Of a stretch of 37,462 nucleotides of DNA, positions 1 through 10,719 are shown piece after piece. The notes under the pieces were generated by a model, which did no database searches, had not been told where the DNA came from, and saw only the letters and a program-made list of their open reading frames with translations. The stretch covers positions 1 to 37,462 of the forward strand of contig NZIZ01000047.1 in NCBI GenBank assembly GCA_002691825.1, read 5' to 3'. The DNA comes from Porticoccaceae bacterium. Lineage in GTDB: Bacteria; Pseudomonadota; Gammaproteobacteria; Pseudomonadales; Porticoccaceae. The position numbers were made by a program, and so were the translations under genes. The first letter of the stretch is position 1. Each line of letters begins with the position of its first letter.

Positions 1-30
1 CAACTAAAAGCTCGTTTAGGAGACGCTGAG

Positions 31-1254
31 ATGGCAAAAGAAAAGTTTGAAAGGAATAAGCCGCACGTAAATGTGGGTACTATTGGCCACGTAGATCACG
101 GTAAAACGACGTTGACTGCTGCTCTAACTCGTGTTTGTGCCGAGGTTTGGGGTGGTGAGATTAAAGCGTTTGATCAGATTGACAATGCTCCTGAAGAACG
201 TGCACGAGGCATCACTATATCGACGGCTCATGTTGAATATGATTCGCCCAATCGTCATTATGCGCACGTTGATTGCCCAGGACATGCTGATTACGTCAAG
301 AATATGATTACTGGGGCGGCGCAGATGGATGGAGCGATTCTGGTATGTGGAGCAACTGATGGCCCGATGCCACAGACTCGTGAGCATATCCTTTTGGCTC
401 GTCAGGGTGGCGTTCCTTATGTGGTAGTATTTTTAAATAAAGCAGATTTGTTGGCTGAAGACTGTGGTGGTGTTGGTTCTGAAGAATATGATGAAATGGT
501 TGAGTTAGTAGAGATGGAACTTAGAGAACTTTTGGATTTATATGATTTTCCGGGTGATGACACTCCAATTATTGTAGGTTCTGCCTTGATGGCTCTGGAG
601 GGTAGAGATGATAACGAACTCGGTACTTCAGCGGTTACAAAGTTAGTAGAATCTTTAGACAGTTACATTCCAGAGCCTGAGCGAGCAATAGATCAACCGT
701 TTTTGATGCCTATCGAGGATGTTTTTTCGATTGCGGGGCGAGGCACTGTTGTAACTGGCCGAGTGGAACGAGGTGTTGTGAAAGTTGGTGAAGAGGTTGA
801 AATTGTGGGTATTAATGATACCAGCAAGACTACTTGTACTGGCGTTGAAATGTTCCGAAAGCTTTTGGATGAAGGTCGTGCAGGTGAAAATGTCGGAGTT
901 TTATTACGCGGCACTAAACGTGAGGAAGTAGAGCGCGGACAAGTTTTATCGAAGCCTGGGTCAATAAAGCCACATACAGTTTTTGATGCTGAAGTGTATG
1001 TTTTATCAAAAGATGAGGGGGGGCGTCATACTCCATTCTTTAAAGGGTACAGGCCACAGTTTTATTTTCGAACTACGGATGTTACTGGTGCATGCGAATT
1101 GCCTGATGGTGTAGAGATGGTAATGCCCGGTGATAATATCCAGATGTCAGTAACGCTGATTGCTCCAATTGCGATGGAAGATGGGTTGCGTTTCGCGATT
1201 CGTGAGGGCGGGCGTACGGTGGGTGCTGGTGTGGTAGCCAAAATTGTAGCGTAG
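31..1254 (+). CDS. tuf: Elongation factor Tu
   Basis: 407 aa ORF with [22 protein letters not shown] and the full EF-Tu domain structure ending [21 protein letters not shown] ribosome-binding site upstream. Confidence 0.98.
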   Translation: MAKEKFERNKPHVNVGTIGHVDHGKTTLTAALTRVCAEVWGGEIKAFDQIDNAPEERARGITISTAHVEYDSPNRHYAHVDCPGHADYVKNMITGAAQMDGAILVCGATDGPMPQTREHILLARQGGVPYVVVFLNKADLLAEDCGGVGSEEYDEMVELVEMELRELLDLYDFPGDDTPIIVGSALMALEGRDDNELGTSAVTKLVESLDSYIPEPERAIDQPFLMPIEDVFSIAGRGTVVTGRVERGVVKVGEEVEIVGINDTSKTTCTGVEMFRKLLDEGRAGENVGVLLRGTKREEVERGQVLSKPGSIKPHTVFDAEVYVLSKDEGGRHTPFFKGYRPQFYFRTTDVTGACELPDGVEMVMPGDNIQMSVTLIAPIAMEDGLRFAIREGGRTVGAGVVAKIVA

Positions 1255-1440
1255 TTACTGAGGGTCCAAATTGTTGGTATAACGGGTAAGCACAGATGCT
1301 GGGTTACTTGGCTACTGCTCGTTTTCTCCTGTAAATTGAGACTTTGACATAAAAAGTAAGCGTGTTGGTGTGGTATTGTATAATGATAAAAATGGCATCA
1401 CTTCAGAGTCTAGTTTTGAATATGTAAATGCTCAAAAGGC

Positions 1441-1469
1441 TTGACATCTCTGGGCTCCGGCTCTAGACT
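1441..1469 (+). promoter_or_regulatory. Candidate sigma70 promoter of the S10 operon
   Basis: TTGACA (1441-1446), exactly 17-bp spacer, TAGACT (1464-1469), followed by a GC-rich stretch (tcgcgctcgc) resembling the discriminator of stringently controlled promoters; 70 bp upstream of rpsJ. Confidence 0.7.
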
Positions 1470-1489
1470 TCGCGCTCGCTTTTTGTGGG

Positions 1490-1520
1490 TAGAGACAGGA
1501 AATACGTGACATAGTCTCTA
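1490..1520 (+). promoter_or_regulatory. Perfect 7-bp inverted repeat in the presumed rpsJ leader
   Basis: TAGAGAC (1490-1496) and GTCTCTA (1514-1520), 17-nt loop, immediately followed by the AAAGGAAA ribosome-binding region. Confidence 0.5.
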
Positions 1521-1538
1521 AAGGAAATAGGTTACTAG

Positions 1539-1850
1539 ATGCAAAATCAGAGCATTAGAATACGTCTCAAGGCATTTGATCATAAGTTGATTGATACGTC
1601 CACGCAGGAGATAGTAGATACCGCGCGTCGCACAGGGGCTCAGATTAGGGGTCCGATCCCTTTGCCGACGAGGAGAGAGAAATTCACCGTTCTGATATCG
1701 CCGCATGTTAACAAGGATGCCAGAGACCAATATGAAATTCGTACGCACAAGAGACTGTTAGATATTGTCGAGCCGACTGAGAAAACAGTAGATGCTTTAA
1801 TGAAATTGAATCTAGCGGCTGGAGTCGAGGTGCAGATTAGTCTTAGTTAA
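1539..1850 (+). CDS. rpsJ: 30S ribosomal protein S10
   Basis: 103 aa, [39 protein letters not shown] is typical S10. Confidence 0.98.
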   Translation: MQNQSIRIRLKAFDHKLIDTSTQEIVDTARRTGAQIRGPIPLPTRREKFTVLISPHVNKDARDQYEIRTHKRLLDIVEPTEKTVDALMKLNLAAGVEVQISLS

Positions 1851-1948
1851 TTTATTTTTGCCGATCTTTTTTACTGGGAGTCTCGAGTAAAATACTTGCA
1901 GTTTGAGGTCGTAGTTAAAAAAGGCGCGTAACCGGGAGAAGGATAGTA

Positions 1949-2584
1949 ATGAGTTTGGGACTGGTTGGCCGCAAATGCGGTATGACAAGAGTGTTTACTG
2001 ACGACGGCCTTTCAATTCCTGTAACGGTGATCGAAGTTAGGCCCAACAAAATTACACAAATTAAAACAGTGGCATCAGACGGTTATGATGCAATCCAAGT
2101 AACGAAAGGCCAGCAGAAGACTTCAAGGTTAAACAAGTCGCAAATCGGACATATGATGAAGGCTGGTGTGGAAACTGGACGTGGTTACTGGGAGTTTCGA
2201 ACGGACGGATTATCAGAATCGTTCCAGTTGGGAGCAACCCTGACTGTTGACCGATTTGTCGACGGGCAACACATAGATGTCGTAGCAACGTCTAAAGGTA
2301 AGGGGTTTCAGGGTGGTGTTAAACGCTGGAACTTTGCAATGCAGGACGCGACTCATGGAAACTCCATCTCGCATAGGGCGCCGGGTTCAATTGGACAGAA
2401 TCAAACACCTGGAAAAGTTTTTAAGGGTAAAAAAATGTCTGGACAAATGGGAGCTAAACGAGTCACTACTCAAAATTTAAAGATTGTGAGAGTTGATCCA
2501 GACAGACATTTGATCCTCGTGAAGGGCGCTGTTGCAGGAGCACCTGGTGGCGATGTGCTCATACGCCCCTCGGTAAAGGGATAA
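1949..2584 (+). CDS. rplC: 50S ribosomal protein L3
   Basis: 211 aa, [13 protein letters not shown] start and L3 core [13 protein letters not shown]...HRAPGSIGQ. Confidence 0.98.
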   Translation: MSLGLVGRKCGMTRVFTDDGLSIPVTVIEVRPNKITQIKTVASDGYDAIQVTKGQQKTSRLNKSQIGHMMKAGVETGRGYWEFRTDGLSESFQLGATLTVDRFVDGQHIDVVATSKGKGFQGGVKRWNFAMQDATHGNSISHRAPGSIGQNQTPGKVFKGKKMSGQMGAKRVTTQNLKIVRVDPDRHLILVKGAVAGAPGGDVLIRPSVKG

Positions 2585-2595
2585 AGGAATTTTCT

Positions 2596-3210
2596 ATGGA
2601 ATTAGCCGTGGCCACATCAGAGGGTAAGGAGCGAATTATAGAAGTTTCTGACTCAGCTTTTGGTCGGGAGTATAATCGAGACTTAGTCCATCAGACGGTA
2701 GTAGCGTATTTAGCGGGACGGCGGCAAGGTACCAGCGCTCAAAAGAATCGATCATCAGTATCTGGGGGAGGAAGAAAACCATTTAGGCAGAAGGGTACAG
2801 GGCGAGCACGTGCAGGGACTACTCGAAGTCCACTTTGGCGATCTGGAGGGGTCACATTTGCGGGTCAGTCGCGGAGTTTTTCGAAGAAACTGAATCGTAA
2901 GATGTATCGCGCTGCACTGAGTTCCATACTCTCTGAGCTCGCGCGTCAAGATAGACTTTTAGTAGTTGACAACTTCGATGTTGAAACTCCGAGGACGAAG
3001 GCATTATTGGGAAAGCTTGCTGAGTTTAGACTTCTAGATGCTCTTATTATTAGTGAACCACTAGATAAAAATCTGTATTTATCGTCGCGTAACTTAAAAG
3101 GGGTGGTAGTGTGTAATGTGGCGGGAGTAAATCCAGTGAATTTGATTAATTCTCCAAAAACAATTATGACTGTTCCAGCATTAAAAAAGATTGAAGAGGT
3201 GCTGTCTTGA
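2596..3210 (+). CDS. rplD: 50S ribosomal protein L4
   Basis: 204 aa, [48 protein letters not shown]. Confidence 0.98.
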   Translation: MELAVATSEGKERIIEVSDSAFGREYNRDLVHQTVVAYLAGRRQGTSAQKNRSSVSGGGRKPFRQKGTGRARAGTTRSPLWRSGGVTFAGQSRSFSKKLNRKMYRAALSSILSELARQDRLLVVDNFDVETPRTKALLGKLAEFRLLDALIISEPLDKNLYLSSRNLKGVVVCNVAGVNPVNLINSPKTIMTVPALKKIEEVLS

Positions 3211-3503
3211 ACGAGGAGCGAGTTTACAAAGTAATTTTAGGTCAGCACATTACGGAGAAGTCGGCGAGCACTGGGGGCGAGTCGAATCTTGTGGTTTTCA
3301 AGGTTGCGCGGGATTCCAGCAAACCAGAGATAAAGAATGCTGTGCAGAAATTGTTTCTCGTCGATGTAGAGGACGTTCGGGTGGTTGGCGTCAAAGGTAA
3401 AACGCGCCGAACGAAGTATGGTTTTGGTAAGCGTAGTGATTGGAAAAAGGCATATGTTCGTTTGTCTTCCGATAGTAACTTTGACTTGGCGGTTATCGAA
3501 TAG
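3207..3503 (+). CDS. rplW: 50S ribosomal protein L23 (TTG start overlapping the rplD stop)
   Basis: 98 aa, [17 protein letters not shown]...[26 protein letters not shown] overlap with rplD. Confidence 0.96.
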   Translation: MNEERVYKVILGQHITEKSASTGGESNLVVFKVARDSSKPEIKNAVQKLFLVDVEDVRVVGVKGKTRRTKYGFGKRSDWKKAYVRLSSDSNFDLAVIE

Positions 3504-3512
3504 GAGATTTGT

Positions 3513-4334
3513 ATGCCAGTAGCCAAGAGAAAGCCCACCTCCCCTGGGCGGAGGTTCGTGGTCAGTGTAGTTGATCCCGAGCTTTATAAAGGCAGTCCAT
3601 ATGGACCACTTTTAGAGAAAAAAAATCGTTCTGGGGGACGTAACTCCTCGGGAAAGATAACTGTTCGCCACATTGGCGGCGGACACAAACAGCACTACAG
3701 AGTAATCGACTTCAAAAGGGACAAAGATGGTGTCCCTGCGATCGTTGAAAGATTAGAGTATGACCCGAATAGAAGCGCTAATATCGCCCTCATATGTTAC
3801 ATGGACGGTGCTCGGCGTTATATTATTGCTCCCAAGGGTCTGCGTAAAGGTGATGGTGTTATGTCTGGCGCTGATGCCGCGATAAAGGTGGGTAACTGCT
3901 TGCCAATCAGTTCTATTCCTCTTGGGTCGATAGTGCATTGCATTGAAATGAGGATTGGAAAAGGAGCTCAGATTGCTCGCAGCGCGGGTGCGTCCGCACA
4001 GCTAGTTGCTCGGGAAGGAAGTTATGCAACACTTCGACTCAAAAGTGGTGAAATGCGCAAATTATTATCTGATTGTCGAGCCACCATCGGTGAAGTTTCT
4101 AACAGTGAGCATAGCCTTCGCTCTCTGGGAAAAGCAGGAGCATCACGGTGGCGTGGGGTTAGACCTACAGTTAGAGGAGTTGCTATGAATCCTGTGGATC
4201 ATCCTCACGGAGGAGGAGAAGGGAGAACATCTGGGGGTCGGCATCCTGTATCCCCTTGGGGCGTACCCACCAAAGGATATAAAACTCGCAAAAATAAGCG
4301 AACTGACAAATACATTGTGCGTCGACGGAAGTAA
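3513..4334 (+). CDS. rplB: 50S ribosomal protein L2
   Basis: 273 aa, [22 protein letters not shown] and [28 protein letters not shown]. Confidence 0.98.
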   Translation: MPVAKRKPTSPGRRFVVSVVDPELYKGSPYGPLLEKKNRSGGRNSSGKITVRHIGGGHKQHYRVIDFKRDKDGVPAIVERLEYDPNRSANIALICYMDGARRYIIAPKGLRKGDGVMSGADAAIKVGNCLPISSIPLGSIVHCIEMRIGKGAQIARSAGASAQLVAREGSYATLRLKSGEMRKLLSDCRATIGEVSNSEHSLRSLGKAGASRWRGVRPTVRGVAMNPVDHPHGGGEGRTSGGRHPVSPWGVPTKGYKTRKNKRTDKYIVRRRK

Positions 4335-4367
4335 AAATTTTCAAAAAAGTTGAAAAGGAGAGTAGAA

Positions 4368-4643
4368 GTGCCCCGATCATTAAAAAAAGGACCTTTTGTC
4401 GACCATCACTTGCTCAAGAAAGTTGAGACGGCTGTTGAAGCCCAGGATCGAAGACCAATAAAAACTTGGTCAAGGAGGTCAATGATATTACCGGATATGG
4501 TGGGCCTAACAATTGCTATTCACAACGGTAGACAGCATATTCCAGTATTGATTAACGAAGAAATGGTTGGACATAAACTCGGAGAATTTTCGCCGACCCG
4601 AACATATCGCGGCCATGCAGCAGACAGAAAAGCTAAGCGCTAA
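4368..4643 (+). CDS. rpsS: 30S ribosomal protein S19 (GTG start)
   Basis: [18 protein letters not shown]; the track ORF starts at 4350, but GTG at 4368 with an upstream AAAGGAGA fits S19 better. Confidence 0.96.
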   Translation: MPRSLKKGPFVDHHLLKKVETAVEAQDRRPIKTWSRRSMILPDMVGLTIAIHNGRQHIPVLINEEMVGHKLGEFSPTRTYRGHAADRKAKR

Positions 4644-4667
4644 TTAGGAAGGAATTGGGGAGTTATT

Positions 4668-5003
4668 ATGGGAGGGGTAACGGCTGTGTTGAAAGGAGCA
4701 AGAATTTCGGCTCAAAAGGTGCGGCTAGTCGCCAATCAAGTCAGAGGAAAAAAAGCCGAAGAAGCCCTTGATATCTTGCAATTTAGTGAAAAGAAAGGCG
4801 CTACTATACTAAGAAAGGTGCTTGAATCAGCCATAGCCAACGCCGAGCACAACGATGGAGCAGATGTGGACGAATTGATCATATCTAGAGTATTTATCGA
4901 TGAAGGATCCACGATGAAACGGATTAAACCCAGAGCAAAAGGGCGTGCCGATCGTGTTCTTAAACGTAGCTGTCACATTACTGTGGAAGTTGGAGAGCGT
5001 TAG
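4668..5003 (+). CDS. rplV: 50S ribosomal protein L22
   Basis: 111 aa, [27 protein letters not shown]...[31 protein letters not shown]. Confidence 0.98.
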   Translation: MGGVTAVLKGARISAQKVRLVANQVRGKKAEEALDILQFSEKKGATILRKVLESAIANAEHNDGADVDELIISRVFIDEGSTMKRIKPRAKGRADRVLKRSCHITVEVGER

Positions 5004-5026
5004 ATGAAATATTTGGGAGCATACTA

Positions 5027-5704
5027 ATGGGGCAAAAAGTTCATCCGATCGGCATCCGCCTCGGAATTGTTAAAAAGCACAGTTCAACGTGGTTTGCGAG
5101 CACCAAAGACTATCCGGAAAAACTTTTCCAAGATTTAACGGTCAGAAACTTTATTCGAAAAAGATTGGCGCATGCTTCTGTAAGTAGGGTGGACATAGAA
5201 AGGCCGTCTGACAGTGCAAGAGTAACAATATTCACTGCGCGTCCAGGTATTGTTATAGGTAAGAAGGGTGAGGATGTAGAGCGTTTACGCAACGATGTTT
5301 CAATTAAAATGAATTGTCCTGTACACATAAATATAGAAGAAATAAGAAAGCCAGATCTTGATGCATCACTTACAGCCCAAAATGTTGCTCAGCAGTTGGA
5401 GAGAAGGGTAATGTTTCGAAGAGCCATGAAGCGGGCAGTACAAAATGCGATGAGAGGAGGAGCTCTTGGGGTTAAAATCAAAGTAGGTGGGCGCCTCGGA
5501 GGTGCAGAAATCGCGCGTTCCGAATGGTACAGGGAAGGCCGCGTACCACTGCATACCTTGAGAGCGAATATAGATTATGCGTCAGCTGAAGGTAATACTA
5601 CCTACGGCGTAATAGGAGTTAAAGTTTGGATTTTCAAAGGCGAAGTTCTCGGTGGCGAGGCCTCGGAGAATCCATTGAATCAAGACAGGGCAATACGTAA
5701 ATAA
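5027..5704 (+). CDS. rpsC: 30S ribosomal protein S3
   Basis: 225 aa, [14 protein letters not shown] and KH-domain [15 protein letters not shown]. Confidence 0.98.
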   Translation: MGQKVHPIGIRLGIVKKHSSTWFASTKDYPEKLFQDLTVRNFIRKRLAHASVSRVDIERPSDSARVTIFTARPGIVIGKKGEDVERLRNDVSIKMNCPVHINIEEIRKPDLDASLTAQNVAQQLERRVMFRRAMKRAVQNAMRGGALGVKIKVGGRLGGAEIARSEWYREGRVPLHTLRANIDYASAEGNTTYGVIGVKVWIFKGEVLGGEASENPLNQDRAIRK

Positions 5705-5723
5705 TCTATAGGACTCAAATTGC

Positions 5724-6137
5724 ATGTTACAGCCAAAACGAACTAAATTTCGCAAGATGCATAAAGGTCGTAATCGGGGGCTCGCATCGCGAGGAAGTAA
5801 AGTGAGCTTTGGAGAGTTTGGTTTGAAAGCAACTGGCAGGGGTAGACTTACCGCTCGTCAAATTGAGGCGGCTCGGCGAGCTATATCTCGGCATATAAAG
5901 CGCGGGGGAAAAATTTGGATACGTGTTTTCCCAGACAAGCCAATTACCCAAAAACCTCTAGAGGTTAGGATGGGAAAGGGAAAAGGAAATGTTGAATACT
6001 GGGTGGCACTCATACAGCCCGGGAAAGTTCTTTATGAAATGGAGGGGGTAGATGAGAATATTGCTAGGGAAGCGTTCGCTTTGGCTTCTGCAAAATTGCC
6101 AATATCCACGACATTTGTTAAGAGATCGGTGATGTAG
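5724..6137 (+). CDS. rplP: 50S ribosomal protein L16
   Basis: 137 aa, [19 protein letters not shown]...[32 protein letters not shown]. Confidence 0.98.
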   Translation: MLQPKRTKFRKMHKGRNRGLASRGSKVSFGEFGLKATGRGRLTARQIEAARRAISRHIKRGGKIWIRVFPDKPITQKPLEVRMGKGKGNVEYWVALIQPGKVLYEMEGVDENIAREAFALASAKLPISTTFVKRSVM

Positions 6138-6139
6138 CT

Positions 6140-6331
6140 ATGAAAGCACATGAATTGCGAAACAAGAGTTTAGTAGAGCTCCGTGAGTTCTTGATGATAG
6201 AGGTAAAAAAAAGCTTTAAGCTGAGGATGCAGTTAGCATCAGGGCAGCTAACAGAGACTCATGAATTACAACGCGCTCGAAGAAATATAGCAAGGATAAA
6301 GACTCTTTTAAATGAAAAGTTGGGAGAATAA
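6140..6331 (+). CDS. rpmC: 50S ribosomal protein L29
   Basis: 63 aa, [18 protein letters not shown]...[14 protein letters not shown]. Confidence 0.95.
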   Translation: MKAHELRNKSLVELREFLMIEVKKSFKLRMQLASGQLTETHELQRARRNIARIKTLLNEKLGE

Positions 6332-6332
6332 T

Positions 6333-6581
6333 ATGGTAAAGAAGACAGTTAAGAAACGTGTTCTTTCCGGCAAAGTAGTTAGTGATAAAATGGATAAGAC
6401 CGTGACCGTATTGGTCGAAAGACGGGTCAAACATCCGGTCTACGGAAAGATTTTAACTAAGTCCTCCAAGATTGCCGCACATGATGAGAGTAATAAATCG
6501 AGGATGGGTGACTTTGTAACAATTGAAGAAAGCCGTCCAATTTCCAAAAGGAAGGCGTGGACTTTAGTTAACACAGACTAA
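6333..6581 (+). CDS. rpsQ: 30S ribosomal protein S17
   Basis: [33 protein letters not shown] at 6333 with GGGAGAA upstream is a better start than the track start at 6312. Confidence 0.96.
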   Translation: MVKKTVKKRVLSGKVVSDKMDKTVTVLVERRVKHPVYGKILTKSSKIAAHDESNKSRMGDFVTIEESRPISKRKAWTLVNTD

Positions 6582-6635
6582 ACTTTTTCCGCCGAATCCT
6601 ACGATTTCGCGGTTGGACCTAGACAAGGGAGCATT

Positions 6636-7004
6636 ATGATACAAACGGAAAGTTATCTTGACGTGGCCGACAACAGTGGTGCTCGGAAGGTGATGTGTAT
6701 AAAGGTTCTGGGGGGATCACACCGTCGTTATGCTCACGTCGGTGACGTTATTAAGGTAACTGTGAAAGAGGCGATCCCGAGAGGCAAAGTGAAGAAAGGG
6801 CAAGTAATGAGTGCTGTTGTGGTCCGTACCAAAAAGGGGTTAAGACGATCAGATGGTAGTCTGATAAAGTTCGATGATAATGCCGCAGTTCTTCTTAATC
6901 CCAATCTGGCACCGGTGGGTACTAGAATTTTCGGTCCAGTGACTCGCGAGCTTCGAACAGAGAGATTTATGCGTATAATTTCGTTGGCCCCGGAGGTTTT
7001 GTAG
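6636..7004 (+). CDS. rplN: 50S ribosomal protein L14
   Basis: 122 aa, [28 protein letters not shown]. Confidence 0.98.
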   Translation: MIQTESYLDVADNSGARKVMCIKVLGGSHRRYAHVGDVIKVTVKEAIPRGKVKKGQVMSAVVVRTKKGLRRSDGSLIKFDDNAAVLLNPNLAPVGTRIFGPVTRELRTERFMRIISLAPEVL

Positions 7005-7019
7005 CATGAGGTATTTAAG

Positions 7020-7364
7020 GTGTTAAAAATAACTCGAGATGATGAAATTATCGTCATTGCTGGCAGAGACAAAGGCAAGCGGGGGAAGGTACTAAAAGTC
7101 CTTGAGAATAACCGTTTAATTGTTGCGGGTATACAAATGGTTAAGAAACATCAGAAACCTAACCCGCAAGCAGGTATCTCTGGAGGTATCATTGATATGG
7201 AAGCGCCAATACAAGTTTCCAATGTGGCTATTTTTAATCCATCGACCGAGAAAGCTGATCGCGTAGGGTTTAAGGTGTCTGGAAAAACTGGAAAAACTGG
7301 AAAAACTAGGATTTTTAAATCAAGTGGCGAACCTGTAACTTCTCGAAGTGATGGGAGAGGGTGA
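7020..7364 (+). CDS. rplX: 50S ribosomal protein L24 (GTG start)
   Basis: KOW motif [17 protein letters not shown]; contains an in-frame GKTGKTGKT repeat near the C-terminus. Confidence 0.96.
   Translation: MLKITRDDEIIVIAGRDKGKRGKVLKVLENNRLIVAGIQMVKKHQKPNPQAGISGGIIDMEAPIQVSNVAIFNPSTEKADRVGFKVSGKTGKTGKTRIFKSSGEPVTSRSDGRG
7281..7307 (+). repeat. Perfect 9-bp tandem repeat (ggaaaaact x3) inside rplX
   Basis: ggaaaaact at 7281-7289, 7290-7298 and 7299-7307; encodes GKTGKTGKT. Confidence 0.97.
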
Positions 7365-7903
7365 TGTCAAGGCTAAGAGAGCTTTATAAAAATGAGTTAG
7401 TGGGAAAGCTACAGACTGACTTAGCGCTCGAAAATGTAATGGAAGTGCCTAGAATCACTAAGATCACTTTAAACATGGGTGTTGGTGAGGCGATCGGAGA
7501 TAAGAAATCTTTGGAGCATGCGGTAGAAGAGCTTAAATTGATTTCAGGACAAAAACCTGTTGTCAATAAAGCACGTAAGTCGATTGCTGGATTTAAAGTC
7601 AGGCAAGGGTGGCCAATCGGAACTAAGGTAACTTTGCGTAGTGCGCGCATGTACCAGTTTTTAGAACGACTTGTTTCAATTGCCATTCCAAGAATTAGAG
7701 ATTTTAGGGGGTTTTCTCCGAAGCAATTTGATGGGAGAGGAAATTTTGCTATGGGCGTGAGCGAACAAATTATATTTCCTGAAATAGATTATGAAAAAAT
7801 AGATAAAATACGTGGTATGGACATTACCATAACGACGACCGCACGGACCGATGATGAGGGACGTGCCTTATTGCGGGCATTCAACTTTCCGTTAAAGGGT
7901 TAA
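7361..7903 (+). CDS. rplE: 50S ribosomal protein L5
   Basis: 180 aa, [15 protein letters not shown]...[34 protein letters not shown]. Confidence 0.98.
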   Translation: MMSRLRELYKNELVGKLQTDLALENVMEVPRITKITLNMGVGEAIGDKKSLEHAVEELKLISGQKPVVNKARKSIAGFKVRQGWPIGTKVTLRSARMYQFLERLVSIAIPRIRDFRGFSPKQFDGRGNFAMGVSEQIIFPEIDYEKIDKIRGMDITITTTARTDDEGRALLRAFNFPLKG

Positions 7904-7909
7904 ATCAAT

Positions 7910-8215
7910 ATGGCAAAAGTGGCGATGATAGAGCGCGAGAGGAAACGCGCGCGAGCGGTGATTAAATTTGCCGTGAAACGGGCAAAATTAAAAGAAATTA
8001 TATCGGACATTAATTTGGCTGACGATAAACGTTTGGAAGCGCAAATTAAATTACAAAAATTACCTCGCGACTCGAGTCCGATTAGGGGCCAAAATCGATG
8101 TCGGATTACTGGACGGCCAAATGGGGTGTATCGTAAATTCGGATTATGTAGAAACAAACTGAGAGAAGCGGCGATGTGTGGAGAGGTTCCAGGACTAGTG
8201 AAGTCGAGTTGGTAG
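7910..8215 (+). CDS. rpsN: 30S ribosomal protein S14 (long, zinc-free type)
   Basis: 101 aa, [55 protein letters not shown]; lacks a CxxC pair. Confidence 0.97.
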   Translation: MAKVAMIERERKRARAVIKFAVKRAKLKEIISDINLADDKRLEAQIKLQKLPRDSSPIRGQNRCRITGRPNGVYRKFGLCRNKLREAAMCGEVPGLVKSSW

Positions 8216-8234
8216 GTCATAGTGGAGTAAAAAT

Positions 8235-8627
8235 ATGAGTATGCAAGACCCAGTTTCCGATATGTTAACGCGTATTCGAAACGCGCATCATAGATCAAAG
8301 CCTAGAGTCAGCATGCCTTCGTCTAAATTAAAGACATCTCTGGCAAGCGTTCTCAAGACGGAGGGGTACATTGAGTCTTTCGATGTTAATGAAGCCACCA
8401 AAGCAACCCTTACTTTACATTTAAAGTATTTCGATGGACAGCCGGTAATATCGGAGATTGAACGCTATAGTAAGCCAAGTCTTAGGCGATATAGTAGTTG
8501 CGGAGACCTACCTCACGTTCGGAATGGATTGGGAGTGGCGATAATTTCAACTAGCCAAGGGGTAATGACTGATCGCGCTGCGCGCGCTGCGGGTATCGGT
8601 GGCGAAATAATTTGTACAGTTTTTTAG
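8235..8627 (+). CDS. rpsH: 30S ribosomal protein S8
   Basis: 130 aa, [16 protein letters not shown]...[33 protein letters not shown]. Confidence 0.98.
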   Translation: MSMQDPVSDMLTRIRNAHHRSKPRVSMPSSKLKTSLASVLKTEGYIESFDVNEATKATLTLHLKYFDGQPVISEIERYSKPSLRRYSSCGDLPHVRNGLGVAIISTSQGVMTDRAARAAGIGGEIICTVF

Positions 8628-8639
8628 TGGGTTATAAAA

Positions 8640-9173
8640 ATGTCTAGAATTGCCAAAAATCCAATTGAGGTTCCCAGTGGAGTGAGAATAGATCTTAGTG
8701 AGGAAGCAGTTTCGGTGTCTGGAGTTAAAGGAACATTAAAAATGGATATTAGTCCTCAAGTCGAAGTGCGGCAGACCGATGGACTTTTGACATTTGTAGC
8801 TCGAACAAAAACTAAGTTCTCTAACGCGATGTCTGGGACAACTAGAGCTTTAGTTAACAATATGGTAGTCGGAGTGACTGTTGGATTCGAGAAAAAAATT
8901 GAATTAGTTGGCGTCGGCTACCGAGCGCAAATTCAGGGACAAACCATTAATTTGTCATTGGGGTTTTCTCATCCAGTATTATATGAGTTGCCCGAAGGTG
9001 TAACTGCTGAGACTCCTAGTCAAACTGAGTTGGTCCTGAGGTCTTCGAGTAAACAAAAAATTGGGCAAGTCGCCGCTGAGATTCGTTCTTTCCGTCCTCC
9101 TGAACCATACAAAGGTAAAGGTATTCGCGTGGACGGAGAGCGCATAAGAAGAAAAGAAGCGAAGAAAAAATAG
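8640..9173 (+). CDS. rplF: 50S ribosomal protein L6
   Basis: 177 aa, [15 protein letters not shown]...[25 protein letters not shown]...EPYKGKGIR. Confidence 0.98.
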   Translation: MSRIAKNPIEVPSGVRIDLSEEAVSVSGVKGTLKMDISPQVEVRQTDGLLTFVARTKTKFSNAMSGTTRALVNNMVVGVTVGFEKKIELVGVGYRAQIQGQTINLSLGFSHPVLYELPEGVTAETPSQTELVLRSSSKQKIGQVAAEIRSFRPPEPYKGKGIRVDGERIRRKEAKKK

Positions 9174-9184
9174 TAGGTAAAAAG

Positions 9185-9535
9185 ATGAATTTCAAAAAAG
9201 TAGCGCGATTGAGAAGATCTCGAAAGTTAAGACTGAAACTACGCGAGCTCGGTACAACTAGGCTCAGCGTGAATCGCACACCTCGACATATTTATGCGCA
9301 GATAACAGCGCCAGATGGGTCGAGGGTGCTAGCAAGCGCCTCAACGTTAGAGGGGGATTTTAGAAAAACTGGTACTGGGAATGCTCAGGCGGCTGCACTA
9401 GTGGGTCAGCGAGTTGCGGAAAGGGGAATCGCAGCAGGGGTTAAAATGGTTGCTTTTGATCGCAGTGGTTATAAATATCATGGTCGTGTTAAGGCTCTGG
9501 CTGAGGCTGCGCGTGAAGCTGGTCTTGAATTTTAA
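9185..9535 (+). CDS. rplR: 50S ribosomal protein L18
   Basis: 116 aa, [29 protein letters not shown]...[26 protein letters not shown]. Confidence 0.97.
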   Translation: MNFKKVARLRRSRKLRLKLRELGTTRLSVNRTPRHIYAQITAPDGSRVLASASTLEGDFRKTGTGNAQAAALVGQRVAERGIAAGVKMVAFDRSGYKYHGRVKALAEAAREAGLEF

Positions 9536-9547
9536 AAGGGGTTATAG

Positions 9548-10057
9548 ATGGCATTAGTAGATCAAAAAGATTCCTCCACTGAGGGGCTGATGGAAAAGTT
9601 GGTTCAAGTAAACCGAGTAGCTAAGACAGTGAAAGGTGGTAGAATTTTTTCATTCACGGCATTGACAGTTGTCGGCGACGGTAGTGGAAAGGTAGGCTTT
9701 GGGCGAGGAAAAGCTAGAGAGGTGCCTCAGGCTATCCAAAAAGCTATGGAAGCGGCAAGAAGAAATATGATAGAGGTTGCCTTGGACGGAACTACGATAC
9801 AGTATCCTGTAAAAGGCGCTCATGCTGCCTCAAAAATATACATGCAACCAGCATCTGATGGTACCGGTGTAATTGCGGGCGGAGCAATGCGGGCAGTGCT
9901 AGAATTGGCAGGGGTTCAAAATGTTTTAGCAAAATGCTACGGGTCAACGAATCCTGTTAATGTGGTTCGCGCTACTTTTATTGCTCTAAGCCGCATGAAA
10001 TCGCCAGAAAAAGTGGCGGCAAAGCGAAATAAAACGGTCGAGCAAATTTTGAATTAG
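9548..10057 (+). CDS. rpsE: 30S ribosomal protein S5
   Basis: 169 aa, [46 protein letters not shown]. Confidence 0.98.
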   Translation: MALVDQKDSSTEGLMEKLVQVNRVAKTVKGGRIFSFTALTVVGDGSGKVGFGRGKAREVPQAIQKAMEAARRNMIEVALDGTTIQYPVKGAHAASKIYMQPASDGTGVIAGGAMRAVLELAGVQNVLAKCYGSTNPVNVVRATFIALSRMKSPEKVAAKRNKTVEQILN

Positions 10058-10076
10058 TCTTGTTAAGACAGGAACC

Positions 10077-10277
10077 ATGGAATTAATTATGAAAACGGAA
10101 AAGAGGTTAAAAATTACGCAGGTAAAAAGTTCAATCGGCCGCCTCAAAAATCATAAAGCATGCCTTACAGGTGTGGGATTAAGGCGGGTGGGGCACTCGA
10201 TTGAGTTGCAGGATACTCCATCAGCGAGGGGTATGTTGAATAAAATAAGGTATCTCATAAATATTGAGGAAGTATAG
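10077..10277 (+). CDS. rpmD: 50S ribosomal protein L30 (start may be 10089)
   Basis: [51 protein letters not shown]; two candidate ATGs. Confidence 0.95.
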   Translation: MELIMKTEKRLKITQVKSSIGRLKNHKACLTGVGLRRVGHSIELQDTPSARGMLNKIRYLINIEEV

Positions 10278-10278
10278 C

Positions 10279-10713
10279 ATGCGTATGAACACACTTAGTC
10301 CATCGGAGGGCCGTGTAAAAAAGGGAAAAAGAGTTGCCCGAGGCATCGGGAGTGGTTCTGGAAAAACTGCGGGCAGGGGACATAAAGGACAAAAATCGCG
10401 AAATGGAGGATCCATTCGACCTGGATTCGAAGGGGGACAAATGCCATTGCAAAAACGATTGCCCAAGTATGGGTTTACCTCTCGATTAGCGGCCGTTACA
10501 TCGGAGTTAAGGCTCTCTGAGCTAGCGCTAGTGGAAGGAGATGTAGTAGATATTCCTGCCTTAAAGGCAGCTGGTTTGATTAACAAAAACATTCGCCGAG
10601 CTAAAGTATTCGCGTCTGGCAGTATTAATAGGGCGGTAACTTTACGCGGAATCGGGGTCACTAGGGGCGCATTAGCGGCAATCTTGGCCGCAAACGGTTC
10701 GGTGGAAGAGTAA
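10279..10713 (+). CDS. rplO: 50S ribosomal protein L15
   Basis: [47 protein letters not shown] at 10279 preferred over TTG at 10264. Confidence 0.97.
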   Translation: MRMNTLSPSEGRVKKGKRVARGIGSGSGKTAGRGHKGQKSRNGGSIRPGFEGGQMPLQKRLPKYGFTSRLAAVTSELRLSELALVEGDVVDIPALKAAGLINKNIRRAKVFASGSINRAVTLRGIGVTRGALAAILAANGSVEE

Positions 10714-10719
10714 ATTTTT

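Noticed and set aside
1255-1440. Terminator or small RNA after tuf
   Set aside because: Only imperfect short stems (for example around agcacagatgct) without a convincing T-run; not supportable from sequence alone.
3191-3400. 69-aa ORF overlapping rplW in another frame
   Set aside because: Out-of-frame reading of L23; rplW frame is strongly conserved.
7900-8298. 132-aa minus-strand ORF antisense to rpsN/rpsH
   Set aside because: Fully opposite conserved ribosomal genes with no family signature.
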